In this document: one piece after another, positions 41,587 through 50,571 of the stretch | Layout: each line of letters starts with the position of its first letter | Position numbering within the stretch: the stretch's first letter is position 1 | From: Lutimaribacter saemankumensis | Lineage (GTDB): Bacteria > Pseudomonadota > Alphaproteobacteria > Rhodobacterales > Rhodobacteraceae | Assembly (NCBI RefSeq): GCF_900100005.1 | Contig: NZ_FNEB01000006.1 | Span: forward strand, 124,001 to 188,000 | Reading direction: 5' to 3' | Length of the DNA stretch: 64,000 bases | Notes under the pieces: model-generated | Database searches by the model: none | What the model was told of the DNA's origin: nothing | The model's input: only the letters and a program-made list of their open reading frames with translations | Program-made: the position numbers and the translations under genes

Positions 41587-43716
41587 GTGAGCAGCGAGTC
41601 AGACCTCTTTTCAGACGGTGATGCGCATATCACCTACACCGTGCGTGTCACGGCGTGGATCGTTATTGCCCTGAGCCTGTTCTGGCTGATGCTGAGCCTT
41701 GCCGGACAGCAGTGGGTCGTCGGTGCCGTCGCCGCGTTCGTCCTGGTCGGTACGAGCCTTTCTTTGCTTGTCGTCTTGATGGGCTACAACCTGCTTGGCC
41801 GCCTTTTGTGGTATGTCATCGGGGTTGCTGCGATCACGGCGGCCGTGTTTCTTGTGCATCCGGCCGGCAATGTCGAGGCGATGTATGCCGCCCTTCTGGG
41901 CGGGCCGTTCCTGACATTTTCGATCAAACGAGAGCGCAATTACCTGATTGCCGCCGTTCTGGGCGTGATGATGGCGTGGCTTTGCACCCGTATCCTGGGG
42001 CACGACTATTTCGGTCCGCCGCTTCTGGATGCGGAATTCGCGCGCAATCACGTCTCGTTCTTTGCGCTTTCAAGCACCTTCGTCGTCGTCAGCTTTGAAA
42101 TGGGCGTGTTCACCTATCTGATGTACAAGAGCAACGAACGCCTGCGCGCGTCGCGCGAGGCGGCGGATGTGGCCAACCGGGCAAAAAGCGAATTCCTCGC
42201 CGCCATGAGCCATGAAATCCGCACGCCGATGAACGGTGTCGTCAGCATGGTCGAAATCCTTGAGAATACCGAACTGACACCAGACCAGCGGCGTATCCTG
42301 CAAACCGTGCAGGAATCCTCGGCGTCACTGCTGCGCATCATCGAAGACATTCTGGATATGTCCAAGATCGAGGCCGGCAAACTGGAACTTTTGAACGAAC
42401 CCACCGATTTGCTGCACACGGTCGAGGCGGCGGTCGATACGCTGCGGTCCTATTCGGATTCCTACAACGTGGATCTGAGCCTGCATTTCGACATGTCGCT
42501 TCCGCGTATGGTCACTTGCGACGCGGGCCGGCTGCGTCAGGTGATCCTGAACCTGCTGGGCAATGCGATCAAGTTCTCCCGCCGGCCTGCCGACGAGCCC
42601 CGCGGGCATGTCCACCTGAGCGTGACCCGCGATGCCGAAGATCGGATGCGCCTGGTCTTCCGTGATGATGGGATCGGCATCAGCGAAGAGTTCCAGGCCC
42701 AGCTTTTCGAACCCTTCCGGCAATCCGAGGACGTCACGACCCGTCGTTACGGCGGTTCCGGGCTGGGGCTTGCCATCGTGCAGCAGCTGGTGACCAAGAT
42801 GAACGGAACGATATCGGTCGAAAGCGTTCTGGGCGAGGGCGCGGAGTTCACGCTGGATCTGCCGATTGTCGAGCCTTCCCAGAGCATAGAAACCCCCGAT
42901 TTCACCGACACGGCCTTTGTGGTCTTCCGCGCGGGTGAGCGGCAGCGGAAAGTCTGGAAGGACTACATCGGAGCCTGCGGCGGAGTGATGATCGCGCTCG
43001 ATGAACGCGACGACCTTTGGGATCGCGCGCGTGCGCGGTCGCGCGATGCGGTGTTCGTGATGGATATGTATTCCGACAGTCAGGACGACCGCGATGCGCT
43101 GATCGCCGCGTTCCGCAAGGATTTCCCCGAGGCGCGCATGATCGTTCTCAACCGGATACGCAACGTGGCCGGCGGCACGCCCGTCGACGGAACGGCGATC
43201 GTTCAGGCCGGGCCGCTTCTGCCATCGGAACTCTGGGCCGGGCTGCGCCAGCTTCAGCGGCGTGGCACGGCCGATAGCGAGGGCAAGTCGCTGCGCCCTG
43301 GTGCCATCACGGCAAAGCCGGCCGGCGCGGTGCCGCGTATCCTTGTAGCCGAGGACAACGAGATCAACCAGGTGGTCATCCGCCGCCAGATCGAGCAACT
43401 CGGCTATCTCGCAACCATCGTCGGGGACGGCCGCGAAGCTGTGAAAGAGTGGATGAACGGCGATTTCGACATCGTCCTGACAGATTGCCATATGCCGGAG
43501 ATGGATGGGTTCGCGTTGACGCAGCATATCCGCGACATGGAATCCGCGCGTCCCGGCGAACATATCCCCATCGTGGCGATCACGGCGAACGCACTGAATG
43601 GCGAGGCGGAAAGGTGCCTGTCCGCTGGAATGGACGCCTACCTGTCCAAGCCGGTCAAACTGGCCGAGCTGAAATCGACGATCGACGCCTTGGCCCGGCA
43701 GAACGACGCGGCCTGA
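41587..43716 (+). CDS. Membrane-bound hybrid histidine kinase
   Basis: 709 residues from a GTG start with GAGG upstream. About six membrane helices span 18-180 (IVIALSLFWLMLSLAGQQWV and others). HisKA follows, with MSHEIRTPMNGVVSM at about 210. HATPase_c boxes are GNAIKF, DDGIGIS and GSGLGLAIV. A degenerate receiver without its aspartate motif spans about 440-560. The true receiver at about 580-700 has ILVAEDNEIN and DIVLTDCHMPEMDG. The closest layout is the RpfC/LuxQ-like group. No response regulator is next to it; the B12-binding protein gene is. Confidence 0.9.
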   Translation: MSSESDLFSDGDAHITYTVRVTAWIVIALSLFWLMLSLAGQQWVVGAVAAFVLVGTSLSLLVVLMGYNLLGRLLWYVIGVAAITAAVFLVHPAGNVEAMYAALLGGPFLTFSIKRERNYLIAAVLGVMMAWLCTRILGHDYFGPPLLDAEFARNHVSFFALSSTFVVVSFEMGVFTYLMYKSNERLRASREAADVANRAKSEFLAAMSHEIRTPMNGVVSMVEILENTELTPDQRRILQTVQESSASLLRIIEDILDMSKIEAGKLELLNEPTDLLHTVEAAVDTLRSYSDSYNVDLSLHFDMSLPRMVTCDAGRLRQVILNLLGNAIKFSRRPADEPRGHVHLSVTRDAEDRMRLVFRDDGIGISEEFQAQLFEPFRQSEDVTTRRYGGSGLGLAIVQQLVTKMNGTISVESVLGEGAEFTLDLPIVEPSQSIETPDFTDTAFVVFRAGERQRKVWKDYIGACGGVMIALDERDDLWDRARARSRDAVFVMDMYSDSQDDRDALIAAFRKDFPEARMIVLNRIRNVAGGTPVDGTAIVQAGPLLPSELWAGLRQLQRRGTADSEGKSLRPGAITAKPAGAVPRILVAEDNEINQVVIRRQIEQLGYLATIVGDGREAVKEWMNGDFDIVLTDCHMPEMDGFALTQHIRDMESARPGEHIPIVAITANALNGEAERCLSAGMDAYLSKPVKLAELKSTIDALARQNDAA

Positions 43717-43768
43717 TCCTCACGCAGACGTGGGTTGATCCGGCGCGGATATCTGACAGCGTTGCGGC

Positions 43769-44227
43769 ATGATAACGACGATGCCCAAACGCTTTGCGAT
43801 ATGTCTGCTGCCGGTGATGGCTGCACCGGCATTCGCGACCGAAGATGCGGGATTGCTTCCCTATCGCGATCCGGTGGTGGTGCGCACCGGTGAACGGATT
43901 TACGCCGACTATTGCGCGTCCTGTCACGGCGCCAATCTTGAGGGTGAGGAAAACTGGCGCGACCGCGATGCCGACGGATACCTGCCGGCACCGCCTCATG
44001 ACCCAAGCGGTCATACCTGGCATCATCCCGACAGTCAGTTGTTCGAAATCACCAAACACGGGATCGAGGCGATGGTCGGCAATGGATACCGCAGCCGAAT
44101 GGGCGGTTTCGGCGATATCCTGACCGATCGCGAAATCCTGGCGGTGCTTGCGTTCATCAAAAGCACCTGGCCCAAACCCATAATATCGCGCCACAACGAA
44201 TTGAACGCGGTGGCGGACAACAAGTAG
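43769..44227 (+). CDS. Periplasmic c-type cytochrome (single haem)
   Basis: 152 residues. A signal peptide ([15 protein letters not shown]) is followed by one haem motif, [16 protein letters not shown], and a methionine ligand candidate in [20 protein letters not shown]. This is the compact class I cytochrome c fold, close to small subunits of oxidases or dehydrogenases. No electron-transfer partner is adjacent. The first ATG (43769) is used; a second at 43781 is possible, and neither has a clear ribosome-binding site. Confidence 0.85.
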   Translation: MITTMPKRFAICLLPVMAAPAFATEDAGLLPYRDPVVVRTGERIYADYCASCHGANLEGEENWRDRDADGYLPAPPHDPSGHTWHHPDSQLFEITKHGIEAMVGNGYRSRMGGFGDILTDREILAVLAFIKSTWPKPIISRHNELNAVADNK

Positions 44228-44231
44228 GGCG

Positions 44232-44801
44232 TCAGCCGGCCTGGTACGCGGTTTCGCGCTGTGCGCTGGGTTCGCGCGGCGGGCGGCCTATGACTTCTTT
44301 CAGCTCGTCCAGTTCGATGAAATTGTCGGCCTGGCGGCGCAGTTCGTCGGCGATCATCGGTGGCTGGCTGCGGATCGTCGATACGACGGAAACCCGTACA
44401 CCCTGACGCTGGAGGCTTTCGACCAGGGGCCGGAAATCGCCATCGCCGGAAAACAGCACGATGTGATCGACGCGCGGTGCAAGCTCCATAGCATCGACCG
44501 TCAGTTCGATGTCCATGTTGCCTTTCACCTTCCGCCGTCCCTGGCTGTCGGTGTATTCCTTCGCCGGTTTCGTCACCATGGTGAAACCGTTGTAGTGCAA
44601 CCAGTCTACGAGTGGCCGGATGGGAGAATACTCGTCGTTTTCAAGCAGCGCCGTGTAATAGAACGCACGCAGCAGCTTTCCGCGCCGCATGAATTCCTGA
44701 CGGAGCAGCTTGTAATCGATATCGAAACCCAGCGCCTTGGCAGCCGCATACAGGTTCGATCCATCGATGAACAGCGCAAGCCGTTCGTCTTTGTAGAACA
44801 T
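44232..44801 (-). CDS. NYN-domain (LabA/DUF88) protein
   Basis: 189 residues. The PIN-like fold starts MFYKDERLALFIDGSNLYAA with the first metal aspartate in FIDGSN. The others are KGNMDIELTVDAME and VLFSGDGDFRPLVESL. These four acidic residues match metal-dependent RNases of the NYN family. The target RNA is unknown. GGAAGGAAGG just upstream fixes the ATG at 44801, against a hydrophobic upstream extension. It converges with the cytochrome gene. Confidence 0.88.
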   Translation of the reverse strand: MFYKDERLALFIDGSNLYAAAKALGFDIDYKLLRQEFMRRGKLLRAFYYTALLENDEYSPIRPLVDWLHYNGFTMVTKPAKEYTDSQGRRKVKGNMDIELTVDAMELAPRVDHIVLFSGDGDFRPLVESLQRQGVRVSVVSTIRSQPPMIADELRRQADNFIELDELKEVIGRPPREPSAQRETAYQAG

Positions 44802-44935
44802 ATACCTTCCTTCCGGTTTTCCCCAAGGTGCCGTCCGTGAGTGAAAAAATAATGGACACCTCGGGTGTAGCAAAAAAATAAGGCTACCAGACTTGGTCAG
44901 CAAGCGATTTATTGTCGCAAAAGGATAGGGCTCTT

Positions 44936-45505
44936 ATGTCGTTGGATCAATCTTGTCTGATAGCGCTAGGCGCGAACTTGCCCACAGGCGACACCTCACC
45001 TGAGGTTGCATTGCGCTCTGCGGTCGCCCGCATGGATGGGCGCATCGGCCGCATTGCGGCCCTCAGCCGGATTTACCGCACCCCTTGTTTTCCGCCCGGA
45101 GCGGGGCCTGATTACGTCAACGCCGCCGTCTCGGTCGACACCCATTTGACGCCACAGGAGATACTGGCAGGCCTGCATGAGATCGAAGCCGATTTCGGTC
45201 GCGAAAGAAAGCAGAGATGGGGCGCGCGTACGCTCGATCTCGATCTTCTGGCGGTAGGCGACCAGGTGCTGCCGGACCGGGCGACCCAGCAGGAATGGAT
45301 GCGATTGCCGCCGGATGAGCGTGGACGCGTCGCGCCGCAAGAGCTGATCCTGCCGCACCCGCGCCTGCAAGAGCGTGCTTTCGTGCTCGTGCCTCTGGCC
45401 GATGTCGCGCCGGACTGGCGGCACCCGGTACTGCGGCAGACCGTCCGGGAAATGTGCGATGCGCTGCCGGAAACGGACCGCAAGGAGGTGATCGCGATCG
45501 CGTGA
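44936..45505 (+). CDS. folK: 2-amino-4-hydroxy-6-hydroxymethyldihydropteridine diphosphokinase
   Basis: 189 residues. The N-terminus is CLIALGANLPTGD. The catalytic centre is RWGARTLDLDLLAVGD with the paired aspartates binding two magnesium ions, and LILPHPRLQERAFVLVPLAD is the HPPK signature PROSITE-type. It transfers pyrophosphate from ATP in folate synthesis. AGGATAGGG before the ATG at 44936 decides the start. No other folate gene is adjacent; it begins the plus-strand block leading to rpoZ. Confidence 0.94.
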   Translation: MSLDQSCLIALGANLPTGDTSPEVALRSAVARMDGRIGRIAALSRIYRTPCFPPGAGPDYVNAAVSVDTHLTPQEILAGLHEIEADFGRERKQRWGARTLDLDLLAVGDQVLPDRATQQEWMRLPPDERGRVAPQELILPHPRLQERAFVLVPLADVAPDWRHPVLRQTVREMCDALPETDRKEVIAIA

Positions 45506-45580
45506 ATGCCCTTGTCATTTCTCAAATGATCAGTTAGGCAGCGGTCTTCTGATCTGCCCAAAGTGACTGGAGTGTGCTGA

Positions 45581-45940
45581 ATGGCCCGCGTGACCGTAGA
45601 AGATTGCGTCGACAAGGTTCCAAACCGGTTCGAGCTGGTGATGCTTGCCGCTCATCGTGCGCGTGAAATTTCTTCCGGTGCAGGCCTGACGGTCGATCGT
45701 GACAACGACAAGAACCCTGTCGTGGCGCTGCGCGAGATTGCCGAGGAAACCCAGTCCGCCGACGAGCTGCGCGAGCGGCTGATCGAATCGAATCAGACCC
45801 AGATCGAGGTCGACGAGCCCGAAGAGGACTCGATGGCGCTGCTCATGGGTCGGGGTGAACCCGCCGACAAACCGGCCGAGGACGATCTTTCCGAAGAAAA
45901 ACTCCTGCGCGCCCTGATGGAAGCACAGGGGCAGGGCTAA
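45581..45940 (+). CDS. rpoZ: RNA polymerase omega subunit
   Basis: 119 residues. It starts [20 protein letters not shown], followed by [14 protein letters not shown] and [12 protein letters not shown], all standard omega motifs. The acidic C-terminal tail is typical of alphaproteobacteria. Omega aids assembly of beta prime and, in many bacteria, binds (p)ppGpp. That fits the next gene, the (p)ppGpp synthetase/hydrolase, 25 bases downstream. Confidence 0.96.
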   Translation: MARVTVEDCVDKVPNRFELVMLAAHRAREISSGAGLTVDRDNDKNPVVALREIAEETQSADELRERLIESNQTQIEVDEPEEDSMALLMGRGEPADKPAEDDLSEEKLLRALMEAQGQG

Positions 45941-45965
45941 GCCCGCCGAACGGGACGCGGAAAGA

Positions 45966-48098
45966 ATGATCGCGGCTGACGACCTGATCGCGCTTGTCCG
46001 CAACTACAACCCGAAAACCAACGAGGCGCTCATTCGCGCGGCCTATGATTACGGCCTTGCGATGCACGAAGGGCAGCTTCGCCGTTCCGGCGAGCCGTAT
46101 TTCACGCATCCCGTTGCCGTCGCGGCGATCCTGACCGAACAGCGGCTGGACGATGCCACCATCATCACCGCGCTGCTGCACGATACGATCGAGGACACCA
46201 AGGCCAGCTATGCCGAGGTCGAGAAACGGTTCGGGCGCGAAATCGCCGAACTGGTGGACGGTGTCACCAAGCTGACCAACCTGCAGCTTTCCAGCACCGA
46301 AACCCAGCAGGCCGAGAACTTCCGCAAGCTGTTCATGGCAATGTCCAAGGATCTGCGCGTGATCCTGGTCAAGCTTGCCGACCGTCTGCACAACATGCGC
46401 ACGATCAAGGCGATGAGCGCGGAAAAGCAGGTCAAGAAAGCGCGCGAGACAATGGATATCTATGCCCCGCTGGCCGGTCGCATGGGTATGCAGTGGATGC
46501 GCGAAGAGCTGGAAGACCTCGCCTTCAAGGTTCTGAACCCCGAAGGCCGCGCGTCGATCATGCGCCGTTTCATCACGCTGCAAAAGGAAACCGGCGACGT
46601 GATCCCGCGCATCACCGGCGACATGCGCAGCGAACTGGAAAAGAACGACATCGACGCGCAGGTGTTCGGCCGCGCCAAGAAACCCTATTCGATCTGGCGC
46701 AAGATGCAGGAAAAGGACATGGGGTTTTCCCGCCTTTCCGATATCTACGGGTTCCGCATCATCACCCGGTCCGAAATGGACTGCTACAAGGCGCTGGGCG
46801 CAATCCACCAGCGGTGGCGCGCGGTGCCGGGCCGGTTCAAGGATTACATCAGCCAGCCGAAATCCAACGGATACCGGTCGATCCACACGACCGTGTCGGG
46901 CCGTGACGGCAAGCGCGTCGAGGTGCAGATCCGAACCCAGGCCATGCACGACGTGGCCGAAACCGGGGTTGCGGCGCACTGGTCCTATCGTGACGGCGTG
47001 CGCAGCGAAAACCCCTTTGCGGTCGATCCTGCCAAGTGGATCAGCGGCCTGACCGAACAATTCACCTCGGAAGAAGACCACGAGGATTTCCTCGAGGCGG
47101 TCAAGCTCGAGATGTACACCGACAAGGTGTTCTGCTTCACCCCCAAGGGCGAGGTGGTCAAGCTGCCGAAAGGGGCGACCCCCATCGACTTCGCCTATGC
47201 GATCCACACGCGGATCGGCAATGCCTGCGTTGGCGCCAAGGTGGATACCATGCGGGTGCCGCTGTGGACGCGGCTCAAGAACGGTCAATCCATCGAGATC
47301 ATCACCGCCGAAGGCCAGACGCCGCAGGCCACCTGGCTTGAAATCGCGACGACTGGCAAGGCCAAGACCGCGATCCGCCGCGCCCTGCGCGAGGCCGACC
47401 GCGAACGGTTTTCCAAGCTCGGCCGTGAACTGGCGCGCGCCGCGTTCGAAAACGTGGGCAAAAAGGCGACCGACAAGGCGCTCGATACCGCGGCCAAGCA
47501 CCTGCGGCTTTCCGACCGCGAAGAATTGCTGGCCCGGCTGGGCAGCGCCGAGCTGACGGGCCGCGAGGTCGTGCAGGCGATCTATCCCGACCTTGCCCCC
47601 ACCAAGACCGAAGAGATCGACCGCACCCGCGCCGTGATCGGCCTGTCGCCGGACCAGAGCTTCGACCGCGCGCCATGTTGTCAGCCGCTGCCGGGCGAAC
47701 GGATCGTCGGCATCACCTATCGCGGCCGCGGCGTTGTCGTGCACGCGATCGACTGCGAGGCGCTGGCCGAATACGAGGATCAGCCCGAACGCTGGCTCGA
47801 CCTGCACTGGCACAGCGGCACGCACCCAGCGATCTACACGGCCACCCTGGATATAACCATCGGCAACGATGCCGGGGTGCTGGGACGGATTTGCACATTG
47901 ATCGGCGAGCAGAAGGCCAATATCTCGGACCTTGAGTTTGTCGACAGGAAACCAGATTTCTACAGACTACATATTGATGTTGATTTGCGTGACGCCGAAC
48001 ATCTTCATTCGCTTGTTACAGCCCTCGAGGCAGAAAGCGATGTTGCCGAGGTCAGCCGTCTGCGCGACCCGACGCGCCTGAACGCGCAAAGGAACTGA
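45966..48098 (+). CDS. rsh: Bifunctional (p)ppGpp synthetase/hydrolase Rsh
   Basis: 710 residues. An HD hydrolase domain comes first, with LLHDTIEDTKASY at about 60. The synthetase domain then has YRSIHT-type motifs and GRFKDYISQPKSNGYRSIHT, where RFKD marks a Rel/Spo-type bifunctional enzyme rather than RelA. A TGS domain (VFCFTPKGEVVKLPKGATPI) starts at about 383. A C-terminal ACT domain has IGEQKANISDLEF. It sets alarmone levels in starvation. It is in the rpoZ operon and the DUF2062 gene follows at 14 bases. Confidence 0.97.
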   Translation: MIAADDLIALVRNYNPKTNEALIRAAYDYGLAMHEGQLRRSGEPYFTHPVAVAAILTEQRLDDATIITALLHDTIEDTKASYAEVEKRFGREIAELVDGVTKLTNLQLSSTETQQAENFRKLFMAMSKDLRVILVKLADRLHNMRTIKAMSAEKQVKKARETMDIYAPLAGRMGMQWMREELEDLAFKVLNPEGRASIMRRFITLQKETGDVIPRITGDMRSELEKNDIDAQVFGRAKKPYSIWRKMQEKDMGFSRLSDIYGFRIITRSEMDCYKALGAIHQRWRAVPGRFKDYISQPKSNGYRSIHTTVSGRDGKRVEVQIRTQAMHDVAETGVAAHWSYRDGVRSENPFAVDPAKWISGLTEQFTSEEDHEDFLEAVKLEMYTDKVFCFTPKGEVVKLPKGATPIDFAYAIHTRIGNACVGAKVDTMRVPLWTRLKNGQSIEIITAEGQTPQATWLEIATTGKAKTAIRRALREADRERFSKLGRELARAAFENVGKKATDKALDTAAKHLRLSDREELLARLGSAELTGREVVQAIYPDLAPTKTEEIDRTRAVIGLSPDQSFDRAPCCQPLPGERIVGITYRGRGVVVHAIDCEALAEYEDQPERWLDLHWHSGTHPAIYTATLDITIGNDAGVLGRICTLIGEQKANISDLEFVDRKPDFYRLHIDVDLRDAEHLHSLVTALEAESDVAEVSRLRDPTRLNAQRN

Positions 48099-48112
48099 CG
48101 AAAGGGCCCAAA

Positions 48113-48775
48113 GTGGTTTTCAAACGCAGGGACAGACGGCCGATCTGGAAGATCGTGCTCGAGTTTTTCTGGCCCCGCGGCGGTTGGAAGCGTGCCGCCC
48201 TATACGTCAAGCACCGGCTTCGGCGCCTTCCCGACCCGCCGCATCGCATCGCCCGTGGTATCTTTGCAGGCGTTCTGACCACGTTCACCCCGTTCTACGG
48301 CCTGCATTTCGTGATCGCGGCAACCATAGCCTGGATCATGCGGGGCAACATCATCGCCGCGCTTCTGGCCACGTTTTTCGGCAATCCGCTGACATATGTG
48401 CCGATCGGGGTGATCTCGCTCAATACCGGGTACTGGCTGCTTGGCATGAGCCGGCGCGCCGATCCCGAATTGCACGGATCGCTGGGGCGGATGTTCGTGG
48501 ATGCGGGGGCCGACCTGAAACGCAACCTGATCGCCGCCTTCACCGATACCGACATGGACTGGTCGCGCCTTTCCGTCTTTTACGACGAGGTGTTCTTTCC
48601 CTATCTGATCGGGGGTATCATTCCCGGGATCATTGCGGGCGTGATCTGCTACTACATCAGTGTGCCGCTGATCCGGGCCTATCAGAACCGCCGCAAGGGG
48701 GCGATGAAAGCCAAGCTTGCGGCGCTGCGCAAGAAACGGCCATTGGCCACTGACGACCGGGCGAATGGCGATTAG
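48113..48775 (+). CDS. DUF2062 family membrane protein
   Basis: 220 residues from a GTG start. HRIARGIFAGVLTTFTPFYG and ATFFGNPLTYVPIGVISLN are the two conserved DUF2062 blocks, the latter with the GNP motif. Two to three hydrophobic helices are visible, the last near GGIIPGIIAGVICYYISVPL. Members are inner-membrane proteins of unknown role, commonly placed beside rsh/pdxJ in Rhodobacterales. The basic C-terminal tail (AYQNRRKGAMKAKLAALRKK) faces the cytoplasm. It continues the operon. Confidence 0.88.
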   Translation: MVFKRRDRRPIWKIVLEFFWPRGGWKRAALYVKHRLRRLPDPPHRIARGIFAGVLTTFTPFYGLHFVIAATIAWIMRGNIIAALLATFFGNPLTYVPIGVISLNTGYWLLGMSRRADPELHGSLGRMFVDAGADLKRNLIAAFTDTDMDWSRLSVFYDEVFFPYLIGGIIPGIIAGVICYYISVPLIRAYQNRRKGAMKAKLAALRKKRPLATDDRANGD

Positions 48776-48814
48776 CCCGACGCCTTGACCGCCCGCCAAA
48801 TGAAAGGAAAAGCG

Positions 48815-49564
48815 ATGGAGCCGCTTGGAAAACTGCGCCTCGGCGTGAATATCGACCATGTGGCCACCGTGCGCAACGCGCGCGGCGGGGCGTATCCCGA
48901 CCCGGTGCGTGCCGCCAAACTGGCCGAAGAGGCCGGGGCCGACGGCATCACCGCGCACCTGCGCGAAGACCGCCGCCACATCACCGACCGCGACATCGAC
49001 GCGCTGATGGAGGCGCTGAGCGTGCCGCTCAATTTCGAAATGGCGGCGACCGACGAGATGCAGAAAATCGCCCTGCGGCACAAACCGCATGCCGTCTGTA
49101 TCGTGCCCGAAAAGCGCGAGGAAAAGACCACCGAAGGCGGGCTGGAAGTCGCGCGCGAGGAAAACCGCCTTGCCCATTTCATAGCGCCGTTGCGCGAAGC
49201 GGGCTGCCGCGTGTCTATCTTCATCGCCGCCGACCGCCCGCAGATCGAGGCCGCGGCCCGGATCGGGGCGCAGGTCATCGAACTGCACACTGGCGCCTAT
49301 TGCGATGCCCATGCCGAAGGCCGCTTTGACGACCGCGATGCGGAACTTGTGCGGATGCGCGACATGTCTGCCTTTGCGCATGAGCTCGGGCTCGAGGTGC
49401 ATGCGGGCCACGGGCTGACCTATGACACGGTGAAACCGGTCGCGGCCTTCCCTGAGGTGATGGAGCTGAACATCGGCCATTTCCTGATTGGCGAGGCGAT
49501 CTTTCGCGGGTTGGGTCCGGCCATCGCGGAAATGCGCCGCCTGATGGACGAGGCGCGCGCCTGA
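48815..49564 (+). CDS. pdxJ: Pyridoxine 5'-phosphate synthase
   Basis: 249 residues. It starts [20 protein letters not shown], with the diagnostic [16 protein letters not shown] at about 9. [23 protein letters not shown] and [17 protein letters not shown] complete the TIM-barrel active site. It condenses 1-amino-acetone 3-phosphate with deoxyxylulose 5-phosphate to pyridoxine 5'-phosphate. AAAGGA before the ATG at 48815 decides the start over an upstream TTG. The stop overlaps the deaminase start. Confidence 0.96.
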   Translation: MEPLGKLRLGVNIDHVATVRNARGGAYPDPVRAAKLAEEAGADGITAHLREDRRHITDRDIDALMEALSVPLNFEMAATDEMQKIALRHKPHAVCIVPEKREEKTTEGGLEVAREENRLAHFIAPLREAGCRVSIFIAADRPQIEAAARIGAQVIELHTGAYCDAHAEGRFDDRDAELVRMRDMSAFAHELGLEVHAGHGLTYDTVKPVAAFPEVMELNIGHFLIGEAIFRGLGPAIAEMRRLMDEARA

Positions 49565-50028
49565 TGACCGCGCCCGGCGATCTTGAACGGCGCGTCCTGC
49601 AAGAGATCGTGACCTGGGCGCATGATATCGCCGCCGAAAAGGCCGCACCGGTCTTTACCGCCGCGATCCTGCGTGACGGCGCCGAACTTTGCCGCGCGCA
49701 GAACCGTGTCGCCGAAACCTGCGACCCGACGCGCCACGCCGAGATCGAGGCCATCGCCAAGGCCGGCGCGCTGATGGGCGGCCCGGATTTGTCGGGCATG
49801 ACGCTGATTTCTTCCTGCCAACCCTGCGAGATGTGCCTAGCCGCGATGCGTTGGGCCAGGATCGACCGGGTCGTGTTCGCGGCGACCCAGGAAAAGGTCG
49901 GTCCGCGGTTCTTCAAGTTCCCGCAGCTCGGTATCGCCGATTTGCAGGCCGCCTCGGGCGGGGCGTTCAGTTTCCACGGCGGGCATGACGAGGCGCGCGC
50001 GCTGCCGCTCTATCTAGGGGATGCGTGA
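49564..50028 (+). CDS. Nucleoside/base deaminase (guanine-deaminase-like)
   Basis: 154 residues. The zinc site is HAEIEAI (H-A-E) and SSCQPCEMCLAAM (P-C-x2-C), the cytidine-deaminase-superfamily signature. The YNR-like region and a short C-terminus resemble GuaD or TadA-like enzymes; here the length and RHAEIEAI context favour guanine or related purine deaminase. It starts in a TGATG overlap with pdxJ and ends in one with the CAP gene. The substrate is not certain. Confidence 0.82.
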   Translation: MTAPGDLERRVLQEIVTWAHDIAAEKAAPVFTAAILRDGAELCRAQNRVAETCDPTRHAEIEAIAKAGALMGGPDLSGMTLISSCQPCEMCLAAMRWARIDRVVFAATQEKVGPRFFKFPQLGIADLQAASGGAFSFHGGHDEARALPLYLGDA

Positions 50029-50498
50029 TGAAAACGGTCTTCGGCGCCTTCATGTTTCTTGTGGCTTTCTCCGGGGCAGTGCTGGCGGATTGCGCGGTGC
50101 CGCGCGATGCCGGCGCGCAGGCTGCGCAGGTGTTGGCCCTCGTCAATGCCGAACGGCGGCAACGCGGGTTGAACGCGCTTGCGCAGGACGACGCGCTGGC
50201 GGGTGCGGCAGGCGATCATTCCTGTTTCATGGCCGAAAGCGGGCGTATGTCGCATGTCGGCAAGGGTGGCCGAAAGCTGGCCGCGCGGCTGCGAGGGGTG
50301 GGCTATGGCTATCGCGCGGCGGCGGAAAACGTGGCCTACGGGTATCGCGATGCGGGCCGGGTGGTCCACGGCTGGATGCAGTCGGACGGCCACCGCCGCA
50401 ACATCCTGATGCGTGGCGTGACAGAAGCGGGCGCGGGCCTGCGTATCGGTCGGGATGGGCGTCCCTACTGGACGCTGATCCTGGGGCGTCCGCGCTGA
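50028..50498 (+). CDS. CAP (SCP/PR-1-like) domain secreted protein
   Basis: 156 residues. A signal peptide (KTVFGAFMFLVAFSGAVLA) precedes a CAP domain: NAERRQRGLNALAQDDALAG, the histidine in RMSHVGKGG, AAENVAYGYRDAGRVVHGW and HRRNILM. These are the metal-binding and tetrad residues of bacterial CAP proteins. Its extracellular or periplasmic function is unknown. The ATG at 50028 overlaps the deaminase stop. Cysteines at about 22 and 66 could form a disulfide. Confidence 0.87.
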   Translation: MKTVFGAFMFLVAFSGAVLADCAVPRDAGAQAAQVLALVNAERRQRGLNALAQDDALAGAAGDHSCFMAESGRMSHVGKGGRKLAARLRGVGYGYRAAAENVAYGYRDAGRVVHGWMQSDGHRRNILMRGVTEAGAGLRIGRDGRPYWTLILGRPR

Positions 50499-50571
50499 TC
50501 GTCAGGTTTTCTTGACACTCAGGGGCGCCGGACCAATTGTGCCCGGACGTTGCAGCATGCAGGAGGCGGCC

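Noticed and set aside
45843-47825. 660-codon minus-strand frame opposite rsh
   Set aside because: Same shadow effect; rsh on the plus strand has full domain support.
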